A stretch of 64,000 nucleotides of DNA from Streptomyces prunicolor NBRC 13075 (GTDB lineage: Bacteria > Actinomycetota > Actinomycetes > Streptomycetales > Streptomycetaceae), in assembly GCF_000367365.1 (NCBI RefSeq), contig NZ_BARF01000047.1:124001-188000 (forward strand), read 5' to 3'. The notes beneath the pieces were generated by a model. That model ran no database searches and was not told the origin of the DNA. It saw nothing but the letters and a program-made list of their open reading frames with translations. A program made the translations under genes and the position numbers. How positions within the stretch are numbered: position 1 is the first letter of the stretch; the number at the start of each line of letters is the position of its first letter. Below, piece after piece: positions 24,737-32,739 of this stretch.

Positions 24737-25704
24737 CGCGGTGACTCCTCGATGTCGAAGCCGGAGGCGCGGCGGAGCAGGACGACGGTGAAGGCCATCG
24801 CCACCACGAAGAGCACTACGGCGAGGGCGCAGGCGTAGCCCGCGTGGAACTGGTTGAAGCCGGCGATGTAGAGCTGTTGGGGGAAGGTGAGGGTGGAGCC
24901 GTCCGGGTAGCCGGGCGCGGGCTGGATGTTGCCGTTGGCGACCTGGGAGGCGACCATCGCCTGGGTGAAGTACTGGAGTCCGGCGATGACCCCGGTGACG
25001 GTCGCGAACAGTACGACCGGGGAGATCGTCGGCAGCGTGACGTAGCGGAAGCGGTGCCAGGGGCCGGCGCCGTCCAGTTCGGCGGCCTCGTACAGTTCGG
25101 CGGGGACTTCGAGGAGTGCCGCCAGGAAGATGACCATCATGGTGCCGCTGCCCCACAGGGCCAGCAGGGTGAGGGCCGGTTTGGACCAGTCCGGCGAGTT
25201 GAACCAGAGCGGGCCATGGATGCCCAGCAGGCCCAGAATCCGGTTCACCGGGCCGGAGTTGGGGTTGAACATGCAGACAAAGGCGACGGTCGCGGCGACC
25301 GGCGGGGCCAGTGCGGGCAGATAGAACAGGGTGCGGAACAGGCTCGCCCCCGCCTTGAGCCGGGCGGTGACCATGGCCACGCCGAGGGCGAAGAGCACCT
25401 GCGCCGGGACCATGATCACCACCAGCCAGGCGGTGTTGCGGACCGCGTGCCAGATCAGCGGGTCACCGTCGAGCAGGTAGCGGTAGTTGCGCAGCCCCAC
25501 GAACTGGGCCTGGGAGATCATGTTCGAGTTGGTGAAGGACAGCCAGACCGTCATCACCAGCGGGTAGATGAGGAAGACGGTGAAGCCGACCAGGCCGGGC
25601 GCGAGGAAGAGCAGGACGCGCAGCCGGTTGCGGCGCATCCGTGCTTTCAACGGGGCTGTGACGAGCGGGAGTTGCACGATCTGGTGGGTGGCCATGCTGC
25701 TCAC
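24733..25704 (-). CDS. ABC sugar permease, MalF type
   Basis: 323 residues if translation starts at GTG 25704, which overlaps the lipoprotein stop (GTGA); ATG 25695 would remove three residues. Six membrane helices and the EAA loop (PAELYEAAELDGAGPWHRFR) identify it as a binding-protein-dependent permease. It pairs with the MalG-type permease downstream. The end of the gene (EESPR and stop) encodes the ribosome site for the first of two micro-ORFs that separate the two permease genes. Confidence 0.92.
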   Translation of the reverse strand: MSSMATHQIVQLPLVTAPLKARMRRNRLRVLLFLAPGLVGFTVFLIYPLVMTVWLSFTNSNMISQAQFVGLRNYRYLLDGDPLIWHAVRNTAWLVVIMVPAQVLFALGVAMVTARLKAGASLFRTLFYLPALAPPVAATVAFVCMFNPNSGPVNRILGLLGIHGPLWFNSPDWSKPALTLLALWGSGTMMVIFLAALLEVPAELYEAAELDGAGPWHRFRYVTLPTISPVVLFATVTGVIAGLQYFTQAMVASQVANGNIQPAPGYPDGSTLTFPQQLYIAGFNQFHAGYACALAVVLFVVAMAFTVVLLRRASGFDIEESPR

Positions 25705-27047
25705 TGCCCCAGCTTGAGCGCGGCGTTGTTCTGCTTGTCGACGGCGGTCAGACCGGCCGTCAGGTCGGGTACGCCGCCGCTCTGCCACTTCTCCACGAAG
25801 TGACCGAAGTTGGTGAGATAGGCGCCGCCGTCGCCGCTGGCCGGAGTGGTGGTGGTCAGCGGGTTCTTGTAGACCTCCAGGAACGGCGCGAAGTTGGGGT
25901 CCTTGGAGAGGCCGAGCGAGGGTGAGTCGAGCGCGGCCGTGGTGGTGGGGACGTTGCCGATCGCGTCGGCGAGCGTGGTCAGCGCGCCGGTGTCGGTGGT
26001 GAGGAATTTGATCAACTTCCAGGCAGCGCCCGGGTGTTTGGCGCCGCGCGGCATGCCGATCACGTTGCCGCCGACGTAACCGGCGCCGTAGAGCTGGGAC
26101 TTGCCGTCGGCGGCGGGCACCGCTGCGGTGCCGTACTCGATGTCCGCCTTGTCGTTCTTGATGAACGCGTTGCGCCACTCGCCGTCGACCATCATGGCCA
26201 ACTTGCCGGTCTCGAAGGCGTTCTGGGCGGAGAACTCGTCGCCCATGCCCGCCTTGAAGGTGACCAGCTTCTTCGCGCCGAACCAGTCGACGAGGTTCTT
26301 CTGCCAGGTCAGTGCCTGGGCGAAGGCGGGGTCGCCGCCGACGTTGGACTGGCCGTCGGAGGTGAGCCACTTGCCGCCCCAGCTGGGGACGAGATGCTCG
26401 GTGAGCATCTCGTAGGCGCCCAGGTAGGGCATGAACCCGGCGGTCTTGATCGAACCGTCCGCGTTGAAGGTGGTCAACTTCTTCGCGTCCGCGGCGAGTT
26501 CGGACATGGTCTTGGGCGGGGACGTTATCCCGGCCTTCGCGAACAGCTTCTTGTTGTAGTACAGGCCGAAGGTGTCGGCGAGCCACGGCATCGTGCAGCG
26601 CTTGCCGTCGAAGGCGGTGTACGACTGGACGGCCTTCGGGATCTGGCTCAGGTCCACGTGGTCGGCCTTGATGTCCGGGGTGAGGTCCTGGAAAGCCCCG
26701 CTGGAACACCAGCCGCCGACGTTCGCGGCGTTGAACGAGGACGCCACGTCGGGGGCGGTGCCGCCGCGGATGGCCTGGTTGACCTTGTCGTCGGTCTGGG
26801 CGGCGACGGCCTTGACGGTGATGTACGGGTATTTCTTGTGGAACTTGGCCAGCACCGCGTCGACCGAGGCGATCTCGTGCGGGGAGCTGAGACCGTGCCA
26901 GAAGGTGATGGTGACCGGGGTGGTGTCGTCGGCGCCGGTGTCCGCCTTCGACGCGGCGCCGCCGGTGGTGCATGCTGCGGCCAGCAGCGCCGTGACCGCG
27001 AACAGCGACGCGGCGACGGTACGGCGGGCGGTACGGGAATCGGACAT
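25701..27047 (-). CDS. Sugar-binding lipoprotein of ABC importer
   Basis: 448 residues from ATG 27047, which has GGAGG five bases before it; an upstream in-frame codon at 27074 lacks this. A lipoprotein signal ends at LLAAAC (Cys near residue 26). The mature part is a cluster-B solute-binding protein (VTITFWHGLSSPHEI, MPWLADTFGLYYNKKLFAKAG, GKLAMMVDGEWRNAF). It should deliver an oligosaccharide to the two permeases encoded downstream. The kinase, GH4 and neighbouring GH18 genes favour chito-oligosaccharides. An operator-like sequence at 27070-27086 lies just before it, shared with the divergent GntR gene. Confidence 0.93.
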   Translation of the reverse strand: MSDSRTARRTVAASLFAVTALLAAACTTGGAASKADTGADDTTPVTITFWHGLSSPHEIASVDAVLAKFHKKYPYITVKAVAAQTDDKVNQAIRGGTAPDVASSFNAANVGGWCSSGAFQDLTPDIKADHVDLSQIPKAVQSYTAFDGKRCTMPWLADTFGLYYNKKLFAKAGITSPPKTMSELAADAKKLTTFNADGSIKTAGFMPYLGAYEMLTEHLVPSWGGKWLTSDGQSNVGGDPAFAQALTWQKNLVDWFGAKKLVTFKAGMGDEFSAQNAFETGKLAMMVDGEWRNAFIKNDKADIEYGTAAVPAADGKSQLYGAGYVGGNVIGMPRGAKHPGAAWKLIKFLTTDTGALTTLADAIGNVPTTTAALDSPSLGLSKDPNFAPFLEVYKNPLTTTTPASGDGGAYLTNFGHFVEKWQSGGVPDLTAGLTAVDKQNNAALKLGQ

Positions 27048-27069
27048 GGAACCTCCGGCGAATTTGCTT

Positions 27070-27086
27070 ACCACTTATTGACCAGT
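27070..27086 (-). promoter_or_regulatory. Candidate GntR operator between lipoprotein and regulator genes
   Basis: The plus strand reads ACCACTTATTGACCAGT, the same half-elements as ACCACTTGACCAGT at 2211-2224 but with three extra central bases. CCACT and AGTGG (27071-27088) also form an inverted repeat. It lies 23 bases from the lipoprotein start. Confidence 0.5.
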
Positions 27087-27181
27087 GGGCACATGTTGGG
27101 GCACCATTTGGGTACTGTCAAGCAAGCATTTCGGAAGTAAACCGCACGAAAAATGACCACCGGTATGGAAAGTTGGTAGGA

Positions 27182-28012
27182 ATGGTCAGCGGTGAGAGCC
27201 GTTGGGAGAAGCGGGAACGCATCCGCACCCACCTCCTCGATCTGGTCGAGGAGACCGGACCCGGCCGCCCCCTCCCGGGCGAGCGGCAACTGTGCGAGGA
27301 ACTCGGGGTCTCCCGCCCCACCCTGCGCGCGGTGGTCGACGACTTCGTCCGTGACGGTCTGCTGGTGCGGGAGCACGGGCGCGGCGTCTTCGTCGCCCGC
27401 GCCAAGGTCGCCCAGCACCTCAGCGGCGCCGCCCCCGGGCAGGCACCGGGCCTGGGCGTCGGCGGCGTGGACGGCACCTGGGCCAGCCGCACCCTGGACT
27501 TCAAGACCGTCGCCGCGGGCCCCCGGATCGGCCGCAGGCTGGGCATCGCGCCCAGCGAGGAGATCCTGCGGATCATCCGGCTGCGCACGGTGGACGGCGA
27601 CCCGATGTGTGTGGAGATCCTGCATGTGCCGCACACGCTGGTCCCCGGGCTGACCGCCCGCGACCTGGAGACCGACTCCTTCTACCGACTGCTGGGCCGG
27701 CGCTACGAGATCCTGCTGACCGACGCCGCGCAGAGCATCGAGCCGACCGTGGTCGACGAGTGGGAGGCCGAACTCCTCGGCGTCTCCGTGCACACCCCCG
27801 CCCTGCTCTTCGAACGGGCGGCCAGGGACGCGGCGGGCCGGGTCGTCGAGTTCACCCGCTCCGTCTACCGAGGCGACCGCTACCGCATCTTCACCAGGCT
27901 GTCACTGGCGGCACAGCCCGACGGCGGACGCGTCGTCGACGGCTCCTGGTCGGCGGCCACCACCGTCCCCGGCGCCGACACCCTGGTCTTCGACCCCTAC
28001 TGGAGCAACTAG
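27182..28012 (+). CDS. GntR-family regulator, HutC/DasR type
   Basis: 276 residues from ATG 27182; a TTG nine bases earlier is also possible, and the ribosome site (GGAAAG) is weak. It has a winged helix (about 8-75, LPGERQLCEELGVSRPTLR) and a UTRA domain ending EFTRSVYRGDRYRIFTRLSL, close in sequence to the GntR regulator at 1339-2178. Divergent from the importer operon, it most likely represses that operon until an amino-sugar or oligosaccharide ligand binds. The similar candidate operators at both loci suggest that the two paralogues descend from one regulator and may cross-talk. Confidence 0.9.
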   Translation: MVSGESRWEKRERIRTHLLDLVEETGPGRPLPGERQLCEELGVSRPTLRAVVDDFVRDGLLVREHGRGVFVARAKVAQHLSGAAPGQAPGLGVGGVDGTWASRTLDFKTVAAGPRIGRRLGIAPSEEILRIIRLRTVDGDPMCVEILHVPHTLVPGLTARDLETDSFYRLLGRRYEILLTDAAQSIEPTVVDEWEAELLGVSVHTPALLFERAARDAAGRVVEFTRSVYRGDRYRIFTRLSLAAQPDGGRVVDGSWSAATTVPGADTLVFDPYWSN

Positions 28013-28119
28013 CCACCCCCACCCACCAGTTCACCGCGCCGGTCGTCCGGCCGACGCGGCGATCCCGCACGCCCTCTCCACCCGAAAGAGACGCTCCTCC
28101 CCACCAGAAAGGACCGCTC

Positions 28120-29217
28120 ATGTTCCGTCACGCACTCACCGTGACCGGCATCGTGGCCTGCACGGTCACCACGCTGCTCGCCTGTACGGCCTCGGTACCG
28201 GCCGACACCACCGCCTCCGGCTCCGCCACCACCGCCGCCTCCGCGACCTCGGGCGTCCAGCTCCAGACCTGGCTCTACCCCGGGTCGACCGGCGACTCCA
28301 CCTGTACCGCCAAGAGCGAGTACGCCGACAACAGGGTGAAGAACGGCGCCCTCAACCCCGAGTACTGGTCGGTCCAGAGAGACGGCTCGGTGAAACTGGA
28401 GACCACCGCCGACGGCAGCTGCAACACCTACAGCGCGGCCAACGTCGCCGACCTCAAGGCCCACTCGGCGTACCAGTACCCGACGCTCTCCGGCATGACC
28501 ACCGCCGACGTGCACGCCCTGGTCAGCACCAGCAGCACCCGTACGGCGGCCGTCACCAAGGTCACCTCCCTCGTCAGCGACGCCGGGCTCAGCGGCGTCG
28601 ACGTCGACCTGGAGGACTACTGGTCCTGGAGCACCGCCGACTTCACCAACTACAAGACGTTCCTCAAACAGTTGGCCACCGCCCTGCACGCCAAGGGCAA
28701 GCGCCTCCAGGTCGACGCACCGGCGATGACCGAGGACGCCTCGTTCTACGACTACGCGGCCGTGGCCGCCACCGGCGCCGACGACGTGGTGATCATGGCC
28801 TACGACGAGGAGTTCGACACCGCGTCCGGCGCCCGCTGCCTGCCCATCAGCCCCTACGACTGGCTGAAGAAGGTCACCCAGTACGCGCAGAGCAAGATCC
28901 CCGACCCCAGCCGCCTGATCATCGGCGTGCCCTCCTACGGCTACAGCGCGCCCGACCCGTGCGACCTCAACTCCGTTACGGGCAACATCCAGTTCAGCGA
29001 CATGAAGAAGAGCCCCGGCTTCTCCAGCAACCCGGCAACCATAGAGAGCCGTCGCGACGCCTCCTCCGGCGAGATCCGCTGGGTCTCCGGCGGCGTCCTC
29101 TACGACTACGTCGACAGCGTCGCCATGGACCGCAAGCTCGCCGTCCTCAAGGGACTTGGCGTCACCAAGGTCTCGGTGTGGTCGCTGGGCGGCGGGAACC
29201 CCTGGTTCTCCAACTGA
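28120..29217 (+). CDS. Secreted GH18 chitinase-like glycosidase
   Basis: 365 residues from ATG 28120 with AAAGGA six bases before it. The N-terminus has a hydrophobic signal with Cys near residue 22 (TTLLACTAS), so it may be a lipoprotein. The GH18 motif appears as LSGVDVDLEDYW, with the catalytic Glu in DVDLE, and the barrel strands VVIMAYDEEF and SVWSLGGGNPW fit the family. It should hydrolyse chitin or an N-acetylglucosamine-containing glycan outside the cell. It follows the GntR gene on the same strand by about 107 bases and probably supplies oligosaccharides to the adjacent importer. Confidence 0.85.
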   Translation: MFRHALTVTGIVACTVTTLLACTASVPADTTASGSATTAASATSGVQLQTWLYPGSTGDSTCTAKSEYADNRVKNGALNPEYWSVQRDGSVKLETTADGSCNTYSAANVADLKAHSAYQYPTLSGMTTADVHALVSTSSTRTAAVTKVTSLVSDAGLSGVDVDLEDYWSWSTADFTNYKTFLKQLATALHAKGKRLQVDAPAMTEDASFYDYAAVAATGADDVVIMAYDEEFDTASGARCLPISPYDWLKKVTQYAQSKIPDPSRLIIGVPSYGYSAPDPCDLNSVTGNIQFSDMKKSPGFSSNPATIESRRDASSGEIRWVSGGVLYDYVDSVAMDRKLAVLKGLGVTKVSVWSLGGGNPWFSN

Positions 29218-29250
29218 TCCAACTGACCCATCCGATCCGCCTACGGCACT

Positions 29251-29290
29251 GATGCGGCGGGCGCCCTCAGGTTCGGGCGCCCGCCGCATC
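29251..29290. terminator. Strong bidirectional terminator hairpin
   Basis: A perfect 16-base stem (GATGCGGCGGGCGCCC with its complement) around an eight-base loop lies between the convergent GH18 and amidohydrolase genes. Confidence 0.8.
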
Positions 29291-29315
29291 AACTCCGCCT
29301 ACCTTTCAACACCCC

Positions 29316-30707
29316 TTACTTTGCGGGCGTGTTGAGCACGTGGTCGCGAGACGCGGCAACCTCGGCACGCAGTTCGGGAAGGTTCACGTCGAGCACCTGA
29401 CCGTCCCACTTACGGGGCTGCCCGTCGACGAACACGGCGGTGATGTTGCGGGCGTCGGAGCCCAACACCAGTGTGCCGATCGGGTCGTTGAGGGGCATGT
29501 TGTTGAGGTCCTCGGCCTGTACGACCAACAGGTCCGCCTTCTTGCCGACGGTCAGGGACCCGGTGACGTCGCCGAGGCCGTTGGTCCGGGCGCCCTGGAG
29601 GGTGGCGAAGTCGAGGACGTCGTGCGCGGTGATGCGGGAGGGCTCGCCGCCTGTGCCGTACGCGGCGTTGACCGCGCGCATCCGCTGGATCGCGAGCAGG
29701 GCCCGCATCTGGGTGAACAGGTCGCTGGCGAGGGCGACTTCGACGTCGATGCTCAGTCCGGGGCGGATGCCGGCAGCAAGGGCCTCGTCCACCGCGGGGA
29801 TCGCCGTCTCCAGGCCGATCTGCGCGTCCGAGGTGGGCGCGAGGGCGACCGTCGTACCGGACTCCCCCATCACCTTCCACGCCTCGGTGCTCAGCCCCGT
29901 GGAGTGGATCAGGGTGACGTCGGGGCCGAGGATGCCCTGCTCGGCCCAGGACAGTACGGCCTGCGACCCGGAGGCACCGAAGACCGCGTCGACGCTGACA
30001 CCGATGCCCAAGTCAGCCGCCGTACGGGCGAGTTCGGGGCCGTAGGCGAGCGCGGGTCCGGCGATCTCGTCGGTGGCGAGGGTCGCCAGGCGCAGGGTGA
30101 GGAGCTGGTCCTCGCTGCTGAAGTACTGGTCCTTGAGACGGTTCAGGTCGGCCGGCCACTGGCGGTCCCAGTCCCCGAAGTGCGGGCCCATGGAAGCGTG
30201 GACGCCACGGATGCCGGTGTCGCGGAGGGCTTCGATCGCCGCGTCCGAGTGCTCGCGGGTACGGGAGTTGTGCGAGAAGTCGAGCATGGTGGTGATGCCG
30301 CTGTCGAGCGCGGTGAGCGCCGCGAGCCTGGTGCCGATGTACATGTCCTCGGGCCGGTAGACGGTGGCGTAACCCGCGAGCGTGGCCATCACATAGCCGC
30401 CGAGGTCGTCGACGTCGGGCATGATCCGCCGCAACTGGGCTTCCCAGGCGTGCCGGTGGGTGTCGACGAGGCCGGGCGCGAGGATCGTGCCGGAGGCGTC
30501 GACGACCACCGCGCCCTCCGCCTGGAGGTCCGGCCCGATCGCGGCGATGGTGTTGCCCTCGACGAGCAAGTCGCCCCGCAGGGTGCCCAGTTCGGGGTCC
30601 ATGGTGACGATGGTCGCGCCGGTGAACAGGATGCGGCGACGCGGATCGGCGGACTGGCGGCGGAGTTGGTCGAGAAGGCCTGCGCTGGCGGTGTCGTCGG
30701 CGTTCAT
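29316..30707 (-). CDS. Amidohydrolase-superfamily enzyme (TrzA/AtzA-like)
   Basis: 463 residues. The N-terminal sandwich strand LFTGATIVTMDPELGTLRG leads into the metal site APGLVDTHRHAWE. Later barrel features include MLDFSHNS, VTLIHSTGLS and a C-terminal sandwich (LTVGKKADLLVV). The family deaminates or dechlorinates heterocycles, or hydrolyses cyclic amides, in the cytoplasm; the substrate here is unknown. Its sandwich closely resembles the barrel-less protein at 15271-16071. It stands as a single gene after a strong terminator. Confidence 0.85.
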   Translation of the reverse strand: MNADDTASAGLLDQLRRQSADPRRRILFTGATIVTMDPELGTLRGDLLVEGNTIAAIGPDLQAEGAVVVDASGTILAPGLVDTHRHAWEAQLRRIMPDVDDLGGYVMATLAGYATVYRPEDMYIGTRLAALTALDSGITTMLDFSHNSRTREHSDAAIEALRDTGIRGVHASMGPHFGDWDRQWPADLNRLKDQYFSSEDQLLTLRLATLATDEIAGPALAYGPELARTAADLGIGVSVDAVFGASGSQAVLSWAEQGILGPDVTLIHSTGLSTEAWKVMGESGTTVALAPTSDAQIGLETAIPAVDEALAAGIRPGLSIDVEVALASDLFTQMRALLAIQRMRAVNAAYGTGGEPSRITAHDVLDFATLQGARTNGLGDVTGSLTVGKKADLLVVQAEDLNNMPLNDPIGTLVLGSDARNITAVFVDGQPRKWDGQVLDVNLPELRAEVAASRDHVLNTPAK

Positions 30708-30853
30708 GAGAGCCCCTTTTCGGATGACGTCGGCGACGTCGGGTGAAGTCAGGTGAGGTCAGGTGGCGTGCGGTCCAAGATTCGATCCGCGTCCGTACGG
30801 CAACCAGGCCGCCGTTTCCCTAGGTGCGCCGCACCCAGGACGGCCGCCCCGAC

Positions 30854-32401
30854 TCAGGGCCTCCCGAGCCGGATCTCCTCCACGTCGAGCACTTCCTGGA
30901 CCGCCCGCAGGACGATGTCGTCGATACGGCCGCTGTCGCGCAGGTCGGTGAGGGTGTCGCGTTTGACCTGGAGCAGGGCGAGTTGGAGGCGCCGTACGCT
31001 CTCGCGGCGGTGCGCGGAGCCGGGTGCGGGGGCCGTGCGGTCCTCGATGTCCCGGACCATGCGCAGGGTGTCCTCCTCGGCCACCCCGAACCGCTCGGCC
31101 AGCGCCGGCATCGCGTCCAGCGCGGCGCTGCTCAACCGGCAGCGGGCCAGGGTGAGTTCGGCGCTCTTGTCCTCGTCGGCCGGGAAACGGGCCCGGCGGA
31201 CCATGGTCGGCAGAGTGGGCCCGAGGAACGTGAGGGTGACGACGATGACGACCGCGGTGATGAACACGACGGCGTCCCGCTGCCCGACGATGCGACCCTC
31301 GGCGGTCGTGGCGGGCACGGTCAGCGCGGCGGCCAGCGAGATGGCGCCGCGCATCCCCGCCCAGGCCAGCGGCAGCCGTTGCGGGGCGGTGATCCGGCGG
31401 TCCCGCTGCTGGGGACGCCGGTCCAGGAGCCTGACCAGATAGGGCACCGAGTAGAACCAGAGCAGCCGGGTCCCGAGCACCGCGACGCTCACCGCGAGGG
31501 CGGCGACGGTCGCCTGCACCAGGGACACGGACGTCAACGCCCGGACGGCGGCGGGCAGTTGGATGCCGACGAGGACGAACAGGGCACCATTCAGCAGGTA
31601 ACTCGCCACCTCCCAGAAGGCGATGGCCTGGATGCGGGCCTCGGACCCGATGACCCGCGGCCCGAACCACCCGGACACGAGACCGCAGACGACGACCGCC
31701 AACACACCGGACACATGCAGGAGTTCGGCCGGCAGATAGGCGAGGAAGGGCGTCGCGACACTCAGCACGCTGTGCAGCAGCGGCTCGGGCAGCCGACGCC
31801 TGACCGGGATCAGGAGCAACGCGACCGCCGCGCCGATCAGGATGCCGCCGGCGTAGGACGCGACGAAGGCGAGGGCCGTGCCGGACCAGGAGAAGGGGTG
31901 CTCGTCGGTGACGACGTCGATGGTCACGGCCAGCAGGACCAGCGCGGTCCCGTCGTTGAGGAGGCTCTCGGTGCGCAGCACGGTCAGGATGCGGCGCGGC
32001 GTGGCCTTGGCGACCGCGGCGACGGCCGCCGCGTCGGTCGGAGCGAGGACGGCACCGAGGACGAAGGCGATCGGCCAGCCGTAGCCCAGCGCGTGGGCCA
32101 CGACGGCGACCGCGACGGCGGTGGCGAGGACCAGCCCGGTGGACTGGAGGGCGATGCTGCGGAAGTTGTTGCGGATCTCCCGCACCGAGGAGGTCAGCGC
32201 CTCCCAGTACAGCAGCGCGGGCAGGAAGAGGAACAGGACGACGTCCGGGGACAGCGCGAACGACGAGAAGGACGGGGTGAGCCCCACGAGACACCCCACG
32301 GCGAGCAGCAGTAGAGGTTCGCTCAGGCCCGTACGCCGCGACAGCCAGCCCATGAGCAGGACGGCCGCCGCGACGACGACGATCAGTTCGAGGCTGTCCA
32401 T
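30854..32401 (-). CDS. CPA1-family Na+/H+ antiporter
   Basis: 515 residues with about twelve membrane helices over residues 1-410 and a soluble C-terminal tail of about 105 residues that may be regulatory. Typical NhaP/CPA1 segments are FLFLPALLYWEAL, LGAVLAPTDAAAVAAV, RTESLLNDGTALVL and LAWAGMRGAISLAAAL. It should exchange Na+ (or K+) for protons and help set pH and ion balance. It ends 146 bases from the amidohydrolase start. A short Atu4866-like gene lies 12 bases upstream on the same strand and may be co-transcribed. Confidence 0.92.
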   Translation of the reverse strand: MDSLELIVVVAAAVLLMGWLSRRTGLSEPLLLLAVGCLVGLTPSFSSFALSPDVVLFLFLPALLYWEALTSSVREIRNNFRSIALQSTGLVLATAVAVAVVAHALGYGWPIAFVLGAVLAPTDAAAVAAVAKATPRRILTVLRTESLLNDGTALVLLAVTIDVVTDEHPFSWSGTALAFVASYAGGILIGAAVALLLIPVRRRLPEPLLHSVLSVATPFLAYLPAELLHVSGVLAVVVCGLVSGWFGPRVIGSEARIQAIAFWEVASYLLNGALFVLVGIQLPAAVRALTSVSLVQATVAALAVSVAVLGTRLLWFYSVPYLVRLLDRRPQQRDRRITAPQRLPLAWAGMRGAISLAAALTVPATTAEGRIVGQRDAVVFITAVVIVVTLTFLGPTLPTMVRRARFPADEDKSAELTLARCRLSSAALDAMPALAERFGVAEEDTLRMVRDIEDRTAPAPGSAHRRESVRRLQLALLQVKRDTLTDLRDSGRIDDIVLRAVQEVLDVEEIRLGRP

Positions 32402-32413
32402 GGCCGTGCCGGG

Positions 32414-32662
32414 TTACGCGCGGTACAGGACGAGGTGCTCGTGGAAGAGCACGCCGTCCCGGACGTCACCGGTGGCGGTGAAGCCGGTGTCGTCGACGTA
32501 GTCGATGTGGTCGCCGGTGACGGTGTAGCTGCCGGTGTAGGCGCTTGGCCGGTTCCCGCGGGCCTCGTCGTAGCGGCCGTTGGGGAGGAGTTCCTGCCGG
32601 ATGTGCCCGTCGGCGGTCACCCACGTGCCGACGAAGGGGTGCGGTGCTGCGTTCGTGTTCAT
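32414..32662 (-). CDS. Small Atu4866-like domain protein
   Basis: 82 residues from ATG 32662, with GGTGGAG just before it. Nearly the whole protein is one beta-rich domain: GTWVTADGHIRQELLPNGRY, AYTGSYTVTGDHIDYVDDTG and a final hydrophobic strand. It is clearly similar to the C-terminal domain of the fusion at 15271-16071. The family's role is not established; the fold is lipocalin-like in appearance, and binding of a small ligand is possible. It lies 12 bases before the antiporter gene. Confidence 0.75.
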   Translation of the reverse strand: MNTNAAPHPFVGTWVTADGHIRQELLPNGRYDEARGNRPSAYTGSYTVTGDHIDYVDDTGFTATGDVRDGVLFHEHLVLYRA

Positions 32663-32739
32663 GGCTCCACCGTCGCGTTCCCGCGCGGGGGTAACCAGGC
32701 CACACCTCTCCTGGGTGTCCTGCACCCACCTTCAGGTCT

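Noticed and set aside
27165..27167. ATG at 27165 as the start of the second GntR gene
   Set aside because: It is in a different reading frame from the regulator.
28120..29217. Treating the GH18 gene as part of the GntR transcript
   Set aside because: The 107-base gap with no clear promoter or terminator leaves this undecided, so it is not claimed.
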